64,000 bases of DNA from Paenibacillus sp. 19GGS1-52 (GTDB taxonomy: Bacteria > Bacillota > Bacilli > Paenibacillales > Paenibacillaceae): NCBI RefSeq assembly GCF_022369515.1, contig NZ_CP059724.1, forward strand, positions 6,758,001-6,822,000, read 5' to 3'. The notes under the pieces are model-generated. The model did no database searches. It was not told where the DNA came from and was given only the letters and a program-made list of their open reading frames with translations. Each line of letters starts with the position of its first letter. Positions within the stretch are counted from its first letter, which is position 1. A program made the translations under genes and the position numbers. Shown here in pieces: positions 43,184 to 51,450 of the stretch.

Positions 43184-43789
43184 TTAGGCCGGTGTTACTA
43201 CTTCTGCTACTGGTGCTGCTGCTACTTCTTCTTCAACTTCTTCTTGTACCAGTTTGATCTGAATGATAACTGTAGTAGGATCAGTCAATACTTCAATGCC
43301 GTCTACGAAAACAAGATCGGAAACGAGCAGTTGTTCGCCGACTTCAAGACCACTAATGTCAACTTCCATCGAAGTTGGCAGTACATCAGGCATACAACGA
43401 ACTTGTACTTCATAAATTTCTACCTGTTGAACTCCACCTGATTTCAAACCAACTGGTTCTCCAGAGAAATGAAGAGTAACATTACTGTCCATGCTAACGG
43501 ACATGTTCACATATTGAAAGTCGATATGCACTAATTTACCTGTGAAAGTATCTTTTTCAATATGCTGAACAATGATCGGCATCACTTTAGCATCAGATAC
43601 CTTGCCCTCTAGAATCGCACGTGGATTCTTTTTCAGCATAGTAAGCATTTCTTTTTCATTAACTTCCAAAGTAAGCGTATCTTTACCTACACCATATAAT
43701 ACAGCCGGAATACGTCCTTCTTTTCTAGCTAGTTTCATTTCGGACTTTGTTCCAGCGACACGTTCATTTAATTGGATTAATTTACTCAT
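43184..43789 (-). CDS. rplY: Ribosomal protein L25 / general stress protein Ctc
   Basis: The protein has 201 residues. The N-terminal L25 domain (IQLNERVAGTKSEMKLARKEGRIPAVLYG) binds 5S rRNA; the C-terminal TL5-type domain (VNMSVSMDSNVTLHFSGEPVG...VQQVEIYEVQVRCMPDVLP) and acidic Glu/Ala tail follow, as in long Ctc proteins. The start at 43789 gives the family's normal beginning; nine extra upstream codons have no ribosome site. A consensus sigma-A promoter lies at 43834-43862. Confidence 0.94.
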   Translation of the reverse strand: MSKLIQLNERVAGTKSEMKLARKEGRIPAVLYGVGKDTLTLEVNEKEMLTMLKKNPRAILEGKVSDAKVMPIIVQHIEKDTFTGKLVHIDFQYVNMSVSMDSNVTLHFSGEPVGLKSGGVQQVEIYEVQVRCMPDVLPTSMEVDISGLEVGEQLLVSDLVFVDGIEVLTDPTTVIIQIKLVQEEVEEEVAAAPVAEVVTPA

Positions 43790-43833
43790 TTTATAGTTCC
43801 CGCTCTCTTTGACCATAAATTCTTGTCAATCTA

Positions 43834-43862
43834 ATTATAACATGACCATAGAATCTAGTCAA
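43834..43862 (-). promoter_or_regulatory. Sigma-A promoter of the L25 gene
   Basis: On the minus strand TTGACT (43862-43857), a 17-nt spacer and TATAAT (43839-43834). Confidence 0.8.
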
Positions 43863-43873
43863 ATCAGCCGTTC

Positions 43874-44818
43874 TCAAGCTTCATATTCGCAAAAAGGGTC
43901 GGGGATCTCAATTTGGTAAGCCTCCGCATCACTAACTCCCACAGAAAGTACTGCCCGGCCATTACCAGACCGTATCAGTCCACCGCTAAAAACAACATCG
44001 TTCAGGTCTGGCCGTTTGCCGGGACCGATGGGAAAGTCACTTCTTGTAGCAATAATCTTAATCGGCGTAGTCTCGAAGGTTTCAGGATTCAGCGAAAAAA
44101 CCATGGAATAATAATGTTTTTTTGCACTATGATCAAGACAGGCTATATGGCCCAGAACGCCTATATGGCCATTGCTCAATAAATGGGCTTCGTTCGCCCC
44201 TCCCCACTCTTCTGACACAAATTGATCTTGCAGCACCTCTGCTTCAATAAAGGTCTGCTCATTTAATTCTTCCAGCGAAGGAATAATCGTAAATCCGATC
44301 TGCCCTCTTCCACCCCGTTCACCTTGCGGTCTTGTAAATACCCCTACTCGGCCATCCCCAAGCTCGATTAGGCGAATATCTTTCATCGTACCAGGACCGG
44401 AGGAAAAATGATTTAACGAATCTATATCAAATCCACGATAGAATTGAGTGACCCATGAAACAATCTTATCAGGAACATCGACATCCGTAATGACTTCGAC
44501 TCCACCTACAATTAATTCATCCTTAATGATGGTCATGCATGGATCCTGCAGGTTGTATGTATGTGTATGTATACGTGGACTCCAAACTTCATCCTCACAG
44601 GTGAAAAAGAAGACTTGGGAGAACTCACTATTTCGTTCCTCTACTCTTCCCAGCAGCACTTCCTCCCCGTTATATTGAAACGGAGCTGTTATATTATATA
44701 CATCCCGATTTCCAACCCCGGAGAAGGTTAACTTCTTCACCGTCGTTACACGCAGGTTCGCAAAAAATGTATCCAAAAGCTGCTCACAGGTTGCGGGCTT
44801 CAGTAGATTCGTTGTCAT
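43874..44818 (-). CDS. DUF1861 family beta-propeller protein
   Basis: The protein has 314 residues from the ATG at 44818, placed 6 nt after AGGAGG. It contains GVGNRDVYNITAPFQYNGEEVLLGRVEERNSEFS near 36-70 and repeated strand-turn blocks (WSPRIHTHTYNLQDP; GVFTRPQGERGGRGQIGF; EEWGGANEAHLLSNGHIGVLGH) consistent with a five-bladed propeller, as in DUF1861 and the distantly related GH130 mannoside phosphorylases. It overlaps the XRE regulator gene by 35 nt. With GT4, six-hairpin and GDP-mannose genes across the divergent promoter, a role in mannoside metabolism is inferred; enzymatic activity is unproven. Confidence 0.8.
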   Translation of the reverse strand: MTTNLLKPATCEQLLDTFFANLRVTTVKKLTFSGVGNRDVYNITAPFQYNGEEVLLGRVEERNSEFSQVFFFTCEDEVWSPRIHTHTYNLQDPCMTIIKDELIVGGVEVITDVDVPDKIVSWVTQFYRGFDIDSLNHFSSGPGTMKDIRLIELGDGRVGVFTRPQGERGGRGQIGFTIIPSLEELNEQTFIEAEVLQDQFVSEEWGGANEAHLLSNGHIGVLGHIACLDHSAKKHYYSMVFSLNPETFETTPIKIIATRSDFPIGPGKRPDLNDVVFSGGLIRSGNGRAVLSVGVSDAEAYQIEIPDPFCEYEA

Positions 44819-45083
44819 TTCCGTCCTCCTGACGATCATTCGATTCCTCTATTGTACAATCACTATCTTCATCCGCCTCGACTCTAATGAGTTCCCCTGG
44901 CTGAACATCAAAATATAAACAAAGCTTCAGCAGCAAATCACGGGGGTACTGTACCATCTCATTTTTATACATCCGACGCACGGAATCGAAGTGATAATTA
45001 ACATCTTTTGCAAGCTTTCTTATGGATAGTTTTGGATCATGATTCAACATGACCTCATTCAGTTTACTCTTTATTACTGGCAT
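44784..45083 (-). CDS. XRE-family regulator of the glycan module
   Basis: The protein has 99 residues. A Cro/CI-type helix-turn-helix (KLSIRKLAKDVNYHFDSVRRMYKNEMVQYP) covers residues 18-48, followed by LLLKLCLYFDVQPGELIRVE and a strongly acidic tail. The ATG follows GGAGGTG. Its promoter (45102-45130) is back to back with that of the GT4 operon and both -35 boxes sit in one palindrome, so this protein probably represses itself and the operon. Confidence 0.87.
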   Translation of the reverse strand: MPVIKSKLNEVMLNHDPKLSIRKLAKDVNYHFDSVRRMYKNEMVQYPRDLLLKLCLYFDVQPGELIRVEADEDSDCTIEESNDRQEDGNDNESTEARNL

Positions 45084-45101
45084 ACTTGCACCTCCAACAT
45101 C

Positions 45102-45130
45102 AATATATATATAGAATACAGGAGAGTCAA
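45102..45130 (-). promoter_or_regulatory. Sigma-A promoter of the XRE regulator
   Basis: On the minus strand TTGACT (45130-45125), a 17-nt spacer and TATATT (45107-45102). Confidence 0.7.
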
Positions 45131-45140
45131 TGAAATTGAC
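45126..45140. promoter_or_regulatory. 15-bp palindrome joining the two divergent -35 boxes
   Basis: GTCAATGAAATTGAC is a perfect inverted repeat (6-bp arms, 3-nt centre) covering the -35 of both promoters. It is the best candidate operator for the XRE regulator encoded beside it; binding would shut both promoters. Confidence 0.6.
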
Positions 45141-45164
45141 AAGAAAAAACGGTCATGATATAGT
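45136..45164 (+). promoter_or_regulatory. Sigma-A promoter of the GT4 operon
   Basis: TTGACA (45136-45141), a 17-nt spacer and TATAGT (45159-45164). The predicted start near 45171 leaves a ~117-nt leader. Confidence 0.82.
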
Positions 45165-45222
45165 AACAAAAGGAAAACAATTGCATTTTTAACAATAATT
45201 TTAAATAAAAAAATTTCTCTGG

Positions 45223-45253
45223 AAAATAAAGTCCTCTTTATTTTCTTTTTTTT
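45223..45253 (+). terminator. A/U-rich attenuator-like terminator in the GT4 leader
   Basis: AAAATAAAG pairs perfectly with CTTTATTTT (9 bp, TCCT loop), followed by C and a run of nine T. The stem is weak, so termination may be partial or condition-dependent. It lies between the promoter and the ribosome site. Confidence 0.5.
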
Positions 45254-45287
45254 CTCCAAAAAATGGATTCATAGGGAGGCTCTTTGA

Positions 45288-46472
45288 ATGGATAACATAA
45301 ATCGCAATCGAAATATCGTTTTTTTGGGCACGAGTCTGCCAAGAGAATGTGGCATTGCAACGTTCACACAAGATTTATTAGATCAATTTGCACAGATTAA
45401 GGGCTTCAACAAACCTCGTATTATTGCTATTAATAACAATAATGCTTCTTACCAATATGGGGAACAGGTCCTTAGAGAGATTGACCAGGAAAATCAGTCA
45501 GATTATACAGAAACAGCCCATTATCTTAACTCTTCAAATGTTGATCTGCTTGTAATCCAGCATGAATTCGGTATTTATGGGGGCGAAAGCGGAGAATATT
45601 TAATTCCTTTCGTCGAGAAACTTCGGATTCCCTATATCGCCATTTTTCATACCGTGTTGACAAAACCATCTGTCAAACAACGCTTTATCATCAATCGGGT
45701 TGCGGAACTGGCTGTTAAAGTTGTAACGATGGCGCAGTCTACCGTCAAGGACTTGACCTCTATTTATGGAATTGACACCCAAAAAATTGCCTTTATTCAT
45801 CATGGGGTGCCTTATGTCCAAAGCGAATCCAGAGCAAAACTCAAAGAACAATACGGCTTTGCAGACCGAAAAATATTGTCCACCTTTGGCTTTTTAAGTC
45901 CTGGCAAGGGAATTGAGTACGGCATAGAGGCTATGCGCGGAGTAGTTAGTCAGCATCCGGAGGCTCTTTACATCATTTGGGGAAAAACACATCCGGTAGT
46001 TAAACTAGAAACAGGCGAGGTATACAGACAAAAGCTGTTGGATCTCGTGGAAGAATGTGATCTACAACATAACGTTCTCTTCGTCGACAAGCTGTTGACG
46101 CAAGAAGAAGTCATTCATTCGCTTGTAATGTCAGATATCTATATGACTCCCTATTTAGGTAAAGATCAGGCCGTTAGTGGTACTTTGGCATATGGAGTAG
46201 GTTATGGACGAGTCATTATCTCCACTCCTTATCGATATGCCGAGGAAATGCTCGCCGAAGGTAGGGGATTGCTGGCACAATTTCATGATTCCATTTCCCT
46301 AGAAGCTTGTATCCTACAATTACTAAATAACCCTGATATGGTGAAGGAAATGGAAGCCCGTACGCTGGAACTGGGAAAAACGATGATGTGGAGCGAAATT
46401 GCCAAAACCTATGCTGCTCTGTTTCAGGAAAAAATCGCAATCTCCGAGTTAGCCAATAGGAGCGTGATTTAA
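45288..46472 (+). CDS. Glycosyltransferase family 4 (probable mannosyltransferase)
   Basis: The protein has 394 residues. GT-B features: FLGTSLPRECGIATFTQDLL near 12-31, VIQHEFGIYGGESGEYL near 87, FGFLSPGKGIEYGIEAM near 196 and YGRVIISTPYRYAEEMLAEGRGLL near 304-327 in place of the usual E-x7-E. No signal peptide. The operon also encodes a GDP-mannose pyrophosphorylase, so GDP-mannose is the likely donor. Its stop overlaps the next start by one nt (TAATG). Confidence 0.87.
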   Translation: MDNINRNRNIVFLGTSLPRECGIATFTQDLLDQFAQIKGFNKPRIIAINNNNASYQYGEQVLREIDQENQSDYTETAHYLNSSNVDLLVIQHEFGIYGGESGEYLIPFVEKLRIPYIAIFHTVLTKPSVKQRFIINRVAELAVKVVTMAQSTVKDLTSIYGIDTQKIAFIHHGVPYVQSESRAKLKEQYGFADRKILSTFGFLSPGKGIEYGIEAMRGVVSQHPEALYIIWGKTHPVVKLETGEVYRQKLLDLVEECDLQHNVLFVDKLLTQEEVIHSLVMSDIYMTPYLGKDQAVSGTLAYGVGYGRVIISTPYRYAEEMLAEGRGLLAQFHDSISLEACILQLLNNPDMVKEMEARTLELGKTMMWSEIAKTYAALFQEKIAISELANRSVI

Positions 46473-47578
46473 TGGAAACCCCAACGATTCAACAGTTCAA
46501 ATCTGATTACCTATACAGAATAACCGATGATACTGGGATTTTTCAGCATACGAAGTTTGGTGTTGCTGACCGTTCCAAGGGCTACACCACAGATGATAAT
46601 GCGCGGGCTCTAATCGCAGCCGTTCTTTTATACAGTCGTACGAAAGATTCAGCGGCGCTGGACCTGATTCATACTTATATTTCTTTCATCCATCACGCGC
46701 AGAATACAGCTGGGAACTTCAGAAATTTCATGGATTATAACCGTTCCTTTATGGAGGATAGTGGCTCTGAGGATTGCCAAGGACGCACATTATGGGCGCT
46801 AGGCTTCGCCCTCTCGCATGCGGACTCCCTGCCTGATAATTTAATGAATACCTGTCGTTACTTGATCAACCAAGCCTTACCGCATCTTGAGGCGCTTGTC
46901 TCTCCTCGCGCTGGTGCCTATGCACTTGTAGGCCTAAGTTATTTAATAGAGACGCCTGATGCTTTAAGTTACGCTTTTCCATACCATCACAATACAAATA
47001 CAGCGGAAGAACAAGCCTTCCTGCCCAAAGCATTTATCCTCAGCCTAATCGAGAATATTGCTGTCCGTCTACACGAATCCTACAGCCGCAACAAAGGGAA
47101 GGGTTGGAATTGGTTCGAAGACAGCCTTACGTACGGAAATTCGATGCTGCCTTGGGCTCTGTTAAAGGCCTTCCGCATTTCCGGCAACGTTCAATTGAAG
47201 GACACTGCCAAGGAAAGCTTGGACTTTCTAGCATCGCAGACCTTTTCTATAGAAGGATATTATAAGCCGATTGGCAGCCATGGCTGGTTGCTGAGAGCTG
47301 GAGAAGCTGCTCCATATGACGAACAGCCGATTGAAGCCTGCGAAATGCTGCTTGCTTGCCAAGAAGCCGCTATTGTTCTCCAAGACCCTGCTTACCTGAA
47401 GCAAGCTCAGTTATGCTACCAATGGTATTTAGGACATAACTCTTTGAATATTTCTCTGATTGATCCGCAAACCGGGGCTTGTTATGACGGCATCCATTCG
47501 ACAGGATTGAACCTTAATCAAGGTTCGGAAAGTATCATTTCCTACTCTATTGCCCATTTGGTGATGCATCATGAATAG
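46472..47578 (+). CDS. Six-hairpin (alpha/alpha) glycosidase-like protein
   Basis: The protein has 368 residues, all-helical. Conserved-looking clusters include TTDDNARALIAA near 40, GNFRNFMDYNRSFMEDSGSEDCQGRTLWALG near 88-118, WNWFEDSLTYGNSMLPWALL near 212 and PIGSHGWLLRAGEAAPYDEQPIEACEMLLA near 268. This looks like an (alpha/alpha)6 barrel with acidic residues in the centre. In other bacteria such a domain appears fused to GT4 enzymes; here it is a separate gene, overlapping its neighbours by 1 and 8 nt. The function is unknown: hydrolase, phosphorylase or epimerase-like activity on a mannoside is possible. Confidence 0.78.
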   Translation: METPTIQQFKSDYLYRITDDTGIFQHTKFGVADRSKGYTTDDNARALIAAVLLYSRTKDSAALDLIHTYISFIHHAQNTAGNFRNFMDYNRSFMEDSGSEDCQGRTLWALGFALSHADSLPDNLMNTCRYLINQALPHLEALVSPRAGAYALVGLSYLIETPDALSYAFPYHHNTNTAEEQAFLPKAFILSLIENIAVRLHESYSRNKGKGWNWFEDSLTYGNSMLPWALLKAFRISGNVQLKDTAKESLDFLASQTFSIEGYYKPIGSHGWLLRAGEAAPYDEQPIEACEMLLACQEAAIVLQDPAYLKQAQLCYQWYLGHNSLNISLIDPQTGACYDGIHSTGLNLNQGSESIISYSIAHLVMHHE

Positions 47579-48650
47579 ATTCGCTACCATCCTAGCTGGC
47601 GGGGGCGGAACACGCTTCTGGCCGCTGTCCAGACAAGAGACACCGAAGCAGCTGCTGAATATCAGCGGCAACGATATTATGTTAAATGATACGATCGAAC
47701 GCTTCAAAGGGATTATTCCTCAGGAGAATACGGTTATCGTGACAAATCGTTCTCAGGCCGTATTAATGGAAAGTATCATGCATAGCAGTGTGTCCAGAAA
47801 AAACATACTGATCGAACCTGTGGCGCGAAACACGGCAGCAAGCATCCTTTTTGCGGCATTGTCCATTGATAAAGCACACGGTGACTCTTTAATGGTCGTC
47901 TTGCCTTCTGATCATTATATAACTGATGAAGATCAATTCCGGATGACGTTGGACGAAGCCTGCACGGTTGCCATGGAGTCAGACAAAATTGTAACGATCG
48001 GGATTAAGCCTACTTTCCCTTCTACAGGATACGGCTATATTGCCTTTGATAAAGAGCCACTTTCTACGAATCCTGTCGCCATCTATGAGGTTGCGGAATT
48101 TGTGGAGAAACCAAGCTTCAAGAAAGCGCAGGGTTATCTCTCATCAGGCAATTTTTTATGGAATAGCGGGATCTTCATTTGGAAAACATCTGTTGTGATC
48201 GATAATTTCAAGCGTTACCTGCCTCGTCTCTATAAGACTATGCTGCCAATCAGGGATTGTTTGGGTACCGAACAGGAAGAAGAAGTGCTTAACCAGATTT
48301 ATCCGACGCTGCAAAGCATTTCAATTGATTATGGCATCCTGGAACGCTCTGATGATGTCGTTGTGCTGTCCGGTCAATTTGGCTGGAATGATATCGGCAG
48401 TTGGGATGCACTGGGGGCAATCTTCCCTCCGGATGAAGCAGGCAACATTATCAAAGCGAATCATGTGGGCATCGACACACACAATTCCATCATCTACGGC
48501 AACGGCCGGCTGATTACAACCTTTGGCGTTGATGGCTTTATTATTGCGGACACCGAGGATGCACTCTTAATCTGTCCCAAAGATAAGGCGCAGTCTGTGA
48601 AGGAGATCGTCGATTTGCTGAAGGAACGTGGAATGACCGAATATATTTAG
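47571..48650 (+). CDS. Mannose-1-phosphate guanylyltransferase
   Basis: The protein has 359 residues, single nucleotidyltransferase domain: TILAGGGGTRFWPLSR near 6, EPVARNTAASILFAAL near 82, VLPSDHYI near 104, FVEKPSFKKAQGYLSSGNFLWNSGIFIW near 170. It makes GDP-mannose from mannose-1-phosphate and GTP. It has no cupin isomerase domain, unlike the second such gene at 36774-38138. It overlaps the six-hairpin gene by 8 nt and is last in the operon before a bidirectional terminator. Confidence 0.93.
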   Translation: MNRFATILAGGGGTRFWPLSRQETPKQLLNISGNDIMLNDTIERFKGIIPQENTVIVTNRSQAVLMESIMHSSVSRKNILIEPVARNTAASILFAALSIDKAHGDSLMVVLPSDHYITDEDQFRMTLDEACTVAMESDKIVTIGIKPTFPSTGYGYIAFDKEPLSTNPVAIYEVAEFVEKPSFKKAQGYLSSGNFLWNSGIFIWKTSVVIDNFKRYLPRLYKTMLPIRDCLGTEQEEEVLNQIYPTLQSISIDYGILERSDDVVVLSGQFGWNDIGSWDALGAIFPPDEAGNIIKANHVGIDTHNSIIYGNGRLITTFGVDGFIIADTEDALLICPKDKAQSVKEIVDLLKERGMTEYI

Positions 48651-48662
48651 TTATATAGACGC

Positions 48663-48705
48663 AAAAAAAAACAGATCATCGCGGTTACGCTAATGATCTG
48701 TTTTG
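48663..48705. terminator. Bidirectional terminator after the GDP-mannose gene
   Basis: AAAACAGATCAT pairs with ATGATCTGTTTT (12 bp) with an inner GCG/CGC, preceded by a run of A and followed by T. It separates the operon from the convergent DUF6953-like gene. Confidence 0.88.
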
Positions 48706-48942
48706 TTACGTCCAGGCCCACAGAAACCCATCCCGGTCCCAAGCAATCTTACCGCCATGCAGCTTGCGGAAAACCTTCTTCACATCTTTGGAAAGCGAAG
48801 CATTGCCATTCTCATTCACAAATACAAATTGCTCCCCGAAATTCTCCTTAACATATTCAATCGCAGCCGTCTGATACAAAGTGCCGGTAAAGCGAATCTC
48901 CTTAACCATCCATTCCGCTACTTCTTGTGCTGTTACTTCCAT
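48706..48942 (-). CDS. Small DUF6953-like protein
   Basis: The protein has 78 residues, soluble: MEVTAQEVAEWMVKEIRFTGTL, then YVKENFGEQFVFVNENGNASLSKDVKKVFRKLHGG and an end rich in Trp (IAWDRDGFLWAWT). I recall proteins of this kind filed as DUF6953; function unknown. The ATG follows AAAAGGAG. Monocistronic by position. It is a plausible small DNA- or protein-binding factor, but nothing specific is seen. Confidence 0.7.
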   Translation of the reverse strand: MEVTAQEVAEWMVKEIRFTGTLYQTAAIEYVKENFGEQFVFVNENGNASLSKDVKKVFRKLHGGKIAWDRDGFLWAWT

Positions 48943-48994
48943 TACGGTATGTCTCCTTTTATTGCGCTCTAAAATGTTTCCTCATTATAACATG

Positions 48995-49035
48995 AATACA
49001 GCCCGATTCGGAAAATGACCGAATCGGGCTGTATT
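48995..49035. repeat. 17-bp perfect palindrome
   Basis: AATACAGCCCGATTCGG and its exact complement flank a 7-nt loop. No T tract follows on the minus strand, but its position 28 nt after the membrane-protein stop suggests a transcript end or 3' stabilising hairpin. Confidence 0.6.
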
Positions 49036-49063
49036 GTAATCTACCTCGGACTATAGCTAGTCC

Positions 49064-49381
49064 TTAGGCCTGATATGTATTATTTCTTGCTTGACGAGGC
49101 TTCTGTGCTGCAGTTACCATAAGCAGAATTCCAGTGATTAAATGCAGGATCCAACCTACAAATGGAATCCAAGCCAGCAACGACGTTATAATCCCCAATA
49201 CTGAACCGTAAAATGGCTCTTTATTCTTCGAGGATAAGATCAAAGTTACTACATGTAGGATAAACGTTAATCCTAGTACGGTATATCCACTACCAATTAC
49301 AATGGCGGCTCCAAGAAGCGGAATTGCCAATATAATTTCTAACGAACCTGTAAGCCATTTTAGAGCTCTTGAGCTACTCAC
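49064..49381 (-). CDS. Small four-helix membrane protein
   Basis: The protein has 105 residues from the GTG at 49381, 7 nt after AGGGGG. Hydrophobic stretches at about 8-30, 30-48, 56-75 and 76-92 suggest three or four membrane helices; the C-terminus is basic and cytoplasmic. It is close to small DUF-type membrane proteins common in Paenibacillus. No catalytic residue is visible. Role unknown. Confidence 0.7.
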   Translation of the reverse strand: MSSSRALKWLTGSLEIILAIPLLGAAIVIGSGYTVLGLTFILHVVTLILSSKNKEPFYGSVLGIITSLLAWIPFVGWILHLITGILLMVTAAQKPRQARNNTYQA

Positions 49382-49499
49382 AAACAAACCCCCTAAATAG
49401 GTAATATATACTAAAGATTATACAAAATCATCTTGGGTTTAGATATACATTTTTTCGTATTTAGACATAATATTTGTACATCTCCCAGCCCATTTCGAC

Positions 49500-50372
49500 C
49501 TATAATTGCACCGCCTCATCTTCCTCCTTACGTGACACTACGGGTACAAAAGGAGGCAAACCCTCCTTGCTCATCGCGGCCGCAGGCTCCAGACCCAGAC
49601 AGTGGCACATTAGCGGAGCGAGCCGCAGCTGAGGCAGCGCCTGCACCTCTTTTTCCAGTGACAGCACACCGTCCCCAAACGTATATAATGGCACATGCCG
49701 CTCTGCAGGAGTAACTCCTCCGTGATAACCGCTCGAGGTCATTCCATGATCTGCCGTGACCAGAATCTTATAGCCCTGCTCCATCCAGAGCGGTAATACA
49801 GTCGCAAGCAAACCGTCTACTTTCCGTACGGAATATTCATATTCCTTGCTCTCCCCGCCATAATGATGTCCGGCATCATCAATATTCATAGAGTGGATGT
49901 ACAGAAAATGCGGATCAAACGCTTGCCGTAAATACTCGGCATCTGCAAACACATGGCTGTCCGGGTATTGATCCTCAAAATAAAAGCTGCCATGCTGTAT
50001 CGGCTTAAGTACATTGTGCTGATGACGATCCGTAAACGGGTTAAACGGTGCAGAACTGTACAACTCACTGACCCAATGATAAGCAGCCGCGGCTGTGCGC
50101 AGATTGGCAGCAACGGCCAAATGGAAGACGCTCTGTTCATGGCTCAGCCTGACGATATGATTCGCCGTGATGCCGTTCTTCGCCACTGGTGTGCCTGTTA
50201 ATAGCACTTCATAAAGAGGGCGTGACAGGCTGGGCAATTCCGACTGGACTTTATAACATGATAATATCCCCTGCTCCACGAGATGCTCCATATAGCCCAT
50301 ATATTTACGGGCCGCGTCATATCTGAGTCCGTCCAATACTACAACGATGAGCTTGTTCGTTATTTCGGTCAT
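49500..50372 (-). CDS. Alkaline-phosphatase-superfamily phosphodiesterase
   Basis: The protein has 290 residues. It follows the nucleotide pyrophosphatase/phosphodiesterase pattern: VVVLDGLRYDAARK (Asp14 metal ligand), a nucleophile Ser/Thr region ELPSLSRPLYEVLLTG near 44, FLYIHSMNIDDAGHHYGG near 157 and VTADHGM near 204 with a later His (GGVTPAERHVPLY). No signal peptide, so it acts in the cytoplasm on an imported phospho-compound. It closes an operon with a binding-protein-dependent importer, which suggests phosphonate or phosphodiester use (phosphonoacetate hydrolase is in this superfamily); the substrate is not settled. Confidence 0.85.
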   Translation of the reverse strand: MTEITNKLIVVVLDGLRYDAARKYMGYMEHLVEQGILSCYKVQSELPSLSRPLYEVLLTGTPVAKNGITANHIVRLSHEQSVFHLAVAANLRTAAAAYHWVSELYSSAPFNPFTDRHQHNVLKPIQHGSFYFEDQYPDSHVFADAEYLRQAFDPHFLYIHSMNIDDAGHHYGGESKEYEYSVRKVDGLLATVLPLWMEQGYKILVTADHGMTSSGYHGGVTPAERHVPLYTFGDGVLSLEKEVQALPQLRLAPLMCHCLGLEPAAAMSKEGLPPFVPVVSRKEEDEAVQL

Positions 50373-50406
50373 TGTTGTCCTGCCTCCTCTACTATATTTA
50401 ATATAT

Positions 50407-51450
50407 TTATGCGCCTTCTCGTTCCAGATGCAGCAACTGTGAAGGGTCCAGTACCAAGGTAACGTGATCTTGTTCTCCTATCCGCAGAAAGCGCCCGTCA
50501 TTCAGAGCATCGACAGTCAACATAATGCCTGCTGTATCGACTGTATAACGAATAATATTGCCCAATACAGACACCGAATGAATGGTTCCACTCACCAGAA
50601 CTTTGCCGTCTGCAACATCCAAGGAGCCTTCACCCTCTAGAAGCAGGGAGACTGCTTCTGGACGAATGGCAAAGCTTTCGGAGTTACTCTCCACTCCGTG
50701 GAACAACGCCATGATTTCGCTTCGGCTCAACACATTATAGCTGCCCATGAAGCGGGCGACGAACTCCGTACGTGGCGCTGTATACAGCCCCTCCGGTGAG
50801 CCATCCTGAACAATCCGTCCGCCATTCATAATGCAGATCCGATCAGAGAGAATGAGCGCTTCTTCCTGATCATGGGTGACAAATACCGTCGTCATGTTCA
50901 GCCTCTTCTGGATATCGCGAATTTCCGTCCGCAGGTTCTTGCGGATCTTGGCATCCAATGCGCTTAACGGCTCATCGAGCAGCAGTACCTTAGGCTGGAC
51001 TGCCAGCGAGCGGGCCAGTGCGACACGCTGCTGCTGCCCGCCCGAAAGCGACTGTGGATAATCATCACGTTTGGCTTCCAGATCGACCATGGCCAGCAGT
51101 TCTTCGCAGCGGTTGCGACGTGCGACCTTGGATAACCCGCGCATTTTCATCCCGTACTCAATATTCTGGCTCACACTCAGATTGGGAAACAGTGCATAAG
51201 ATTGGAACACCATTCCTACCTCTCTGTTGCGGGGAGGAAGCTTCGCCAAATCCTTGTTCTCCAGGATAATCCTGCCCCCATCAAGCTCCGTAAGGCCTGC
51301 AATACAGCGGAGCAGCGTACTTTTTCCGCAGCCGGAAGGCCCGAGCAGCGTCACTAACTCCCCTTCACGGATCTCCAAATCCACATCGTCCAGTACACAT
51401 GAATTCCCGAACATTTTGCGCACACCCTGCAGCTTCAAATAATCCTTCAT
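50407..51450 (-). CDS. ABC transporter ATPase, PotA/FbpC type
   Basis: The protein has 347 residues: Walker A GPSGCGKST, signature LSGGQQQRVALARSL near 136, Walker B VLLLDEPLSALD, then a C-terminal TOBE region (about 240-340). Works with the two permeases encoded upstream. It overlaps the second permease by 4 nt. The length with TOBE domain is typical of spermidine, iron and 2-aminoethylphosphonate importers. Confidence 0.92.
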   Translation of the reverse strand: MKDYLKLQGVRKMFGNSCVLDDVDLEIREGELVTLLGPSGCGKSTLLRCIAGLTELDGGRIILENKDLAKLPPRNREVGMVFQSYALFPNLSVSQNIEYGMKMRGLSKVARRNRCEELLAMVDLEAKRDDYPQSLSGGQQQRVALARSLAVQPKVLLLDEPLSALDAKIRKNLRTEIRDIQKRLNMTTVFVTHDQEEALILSDRICIMNGGRIVQDGSPEGLYTAPRTEFVARFMGSYNVLSRSEIMALFHGVESNSESFAIRPEAVSLLLEGEGSLDVADGKVLVSGTIHSVSVLGNIIRYTVDTAGIMLTVDALNDGRFLRIGEQDHVTLVLDPSQLLHLEREGA

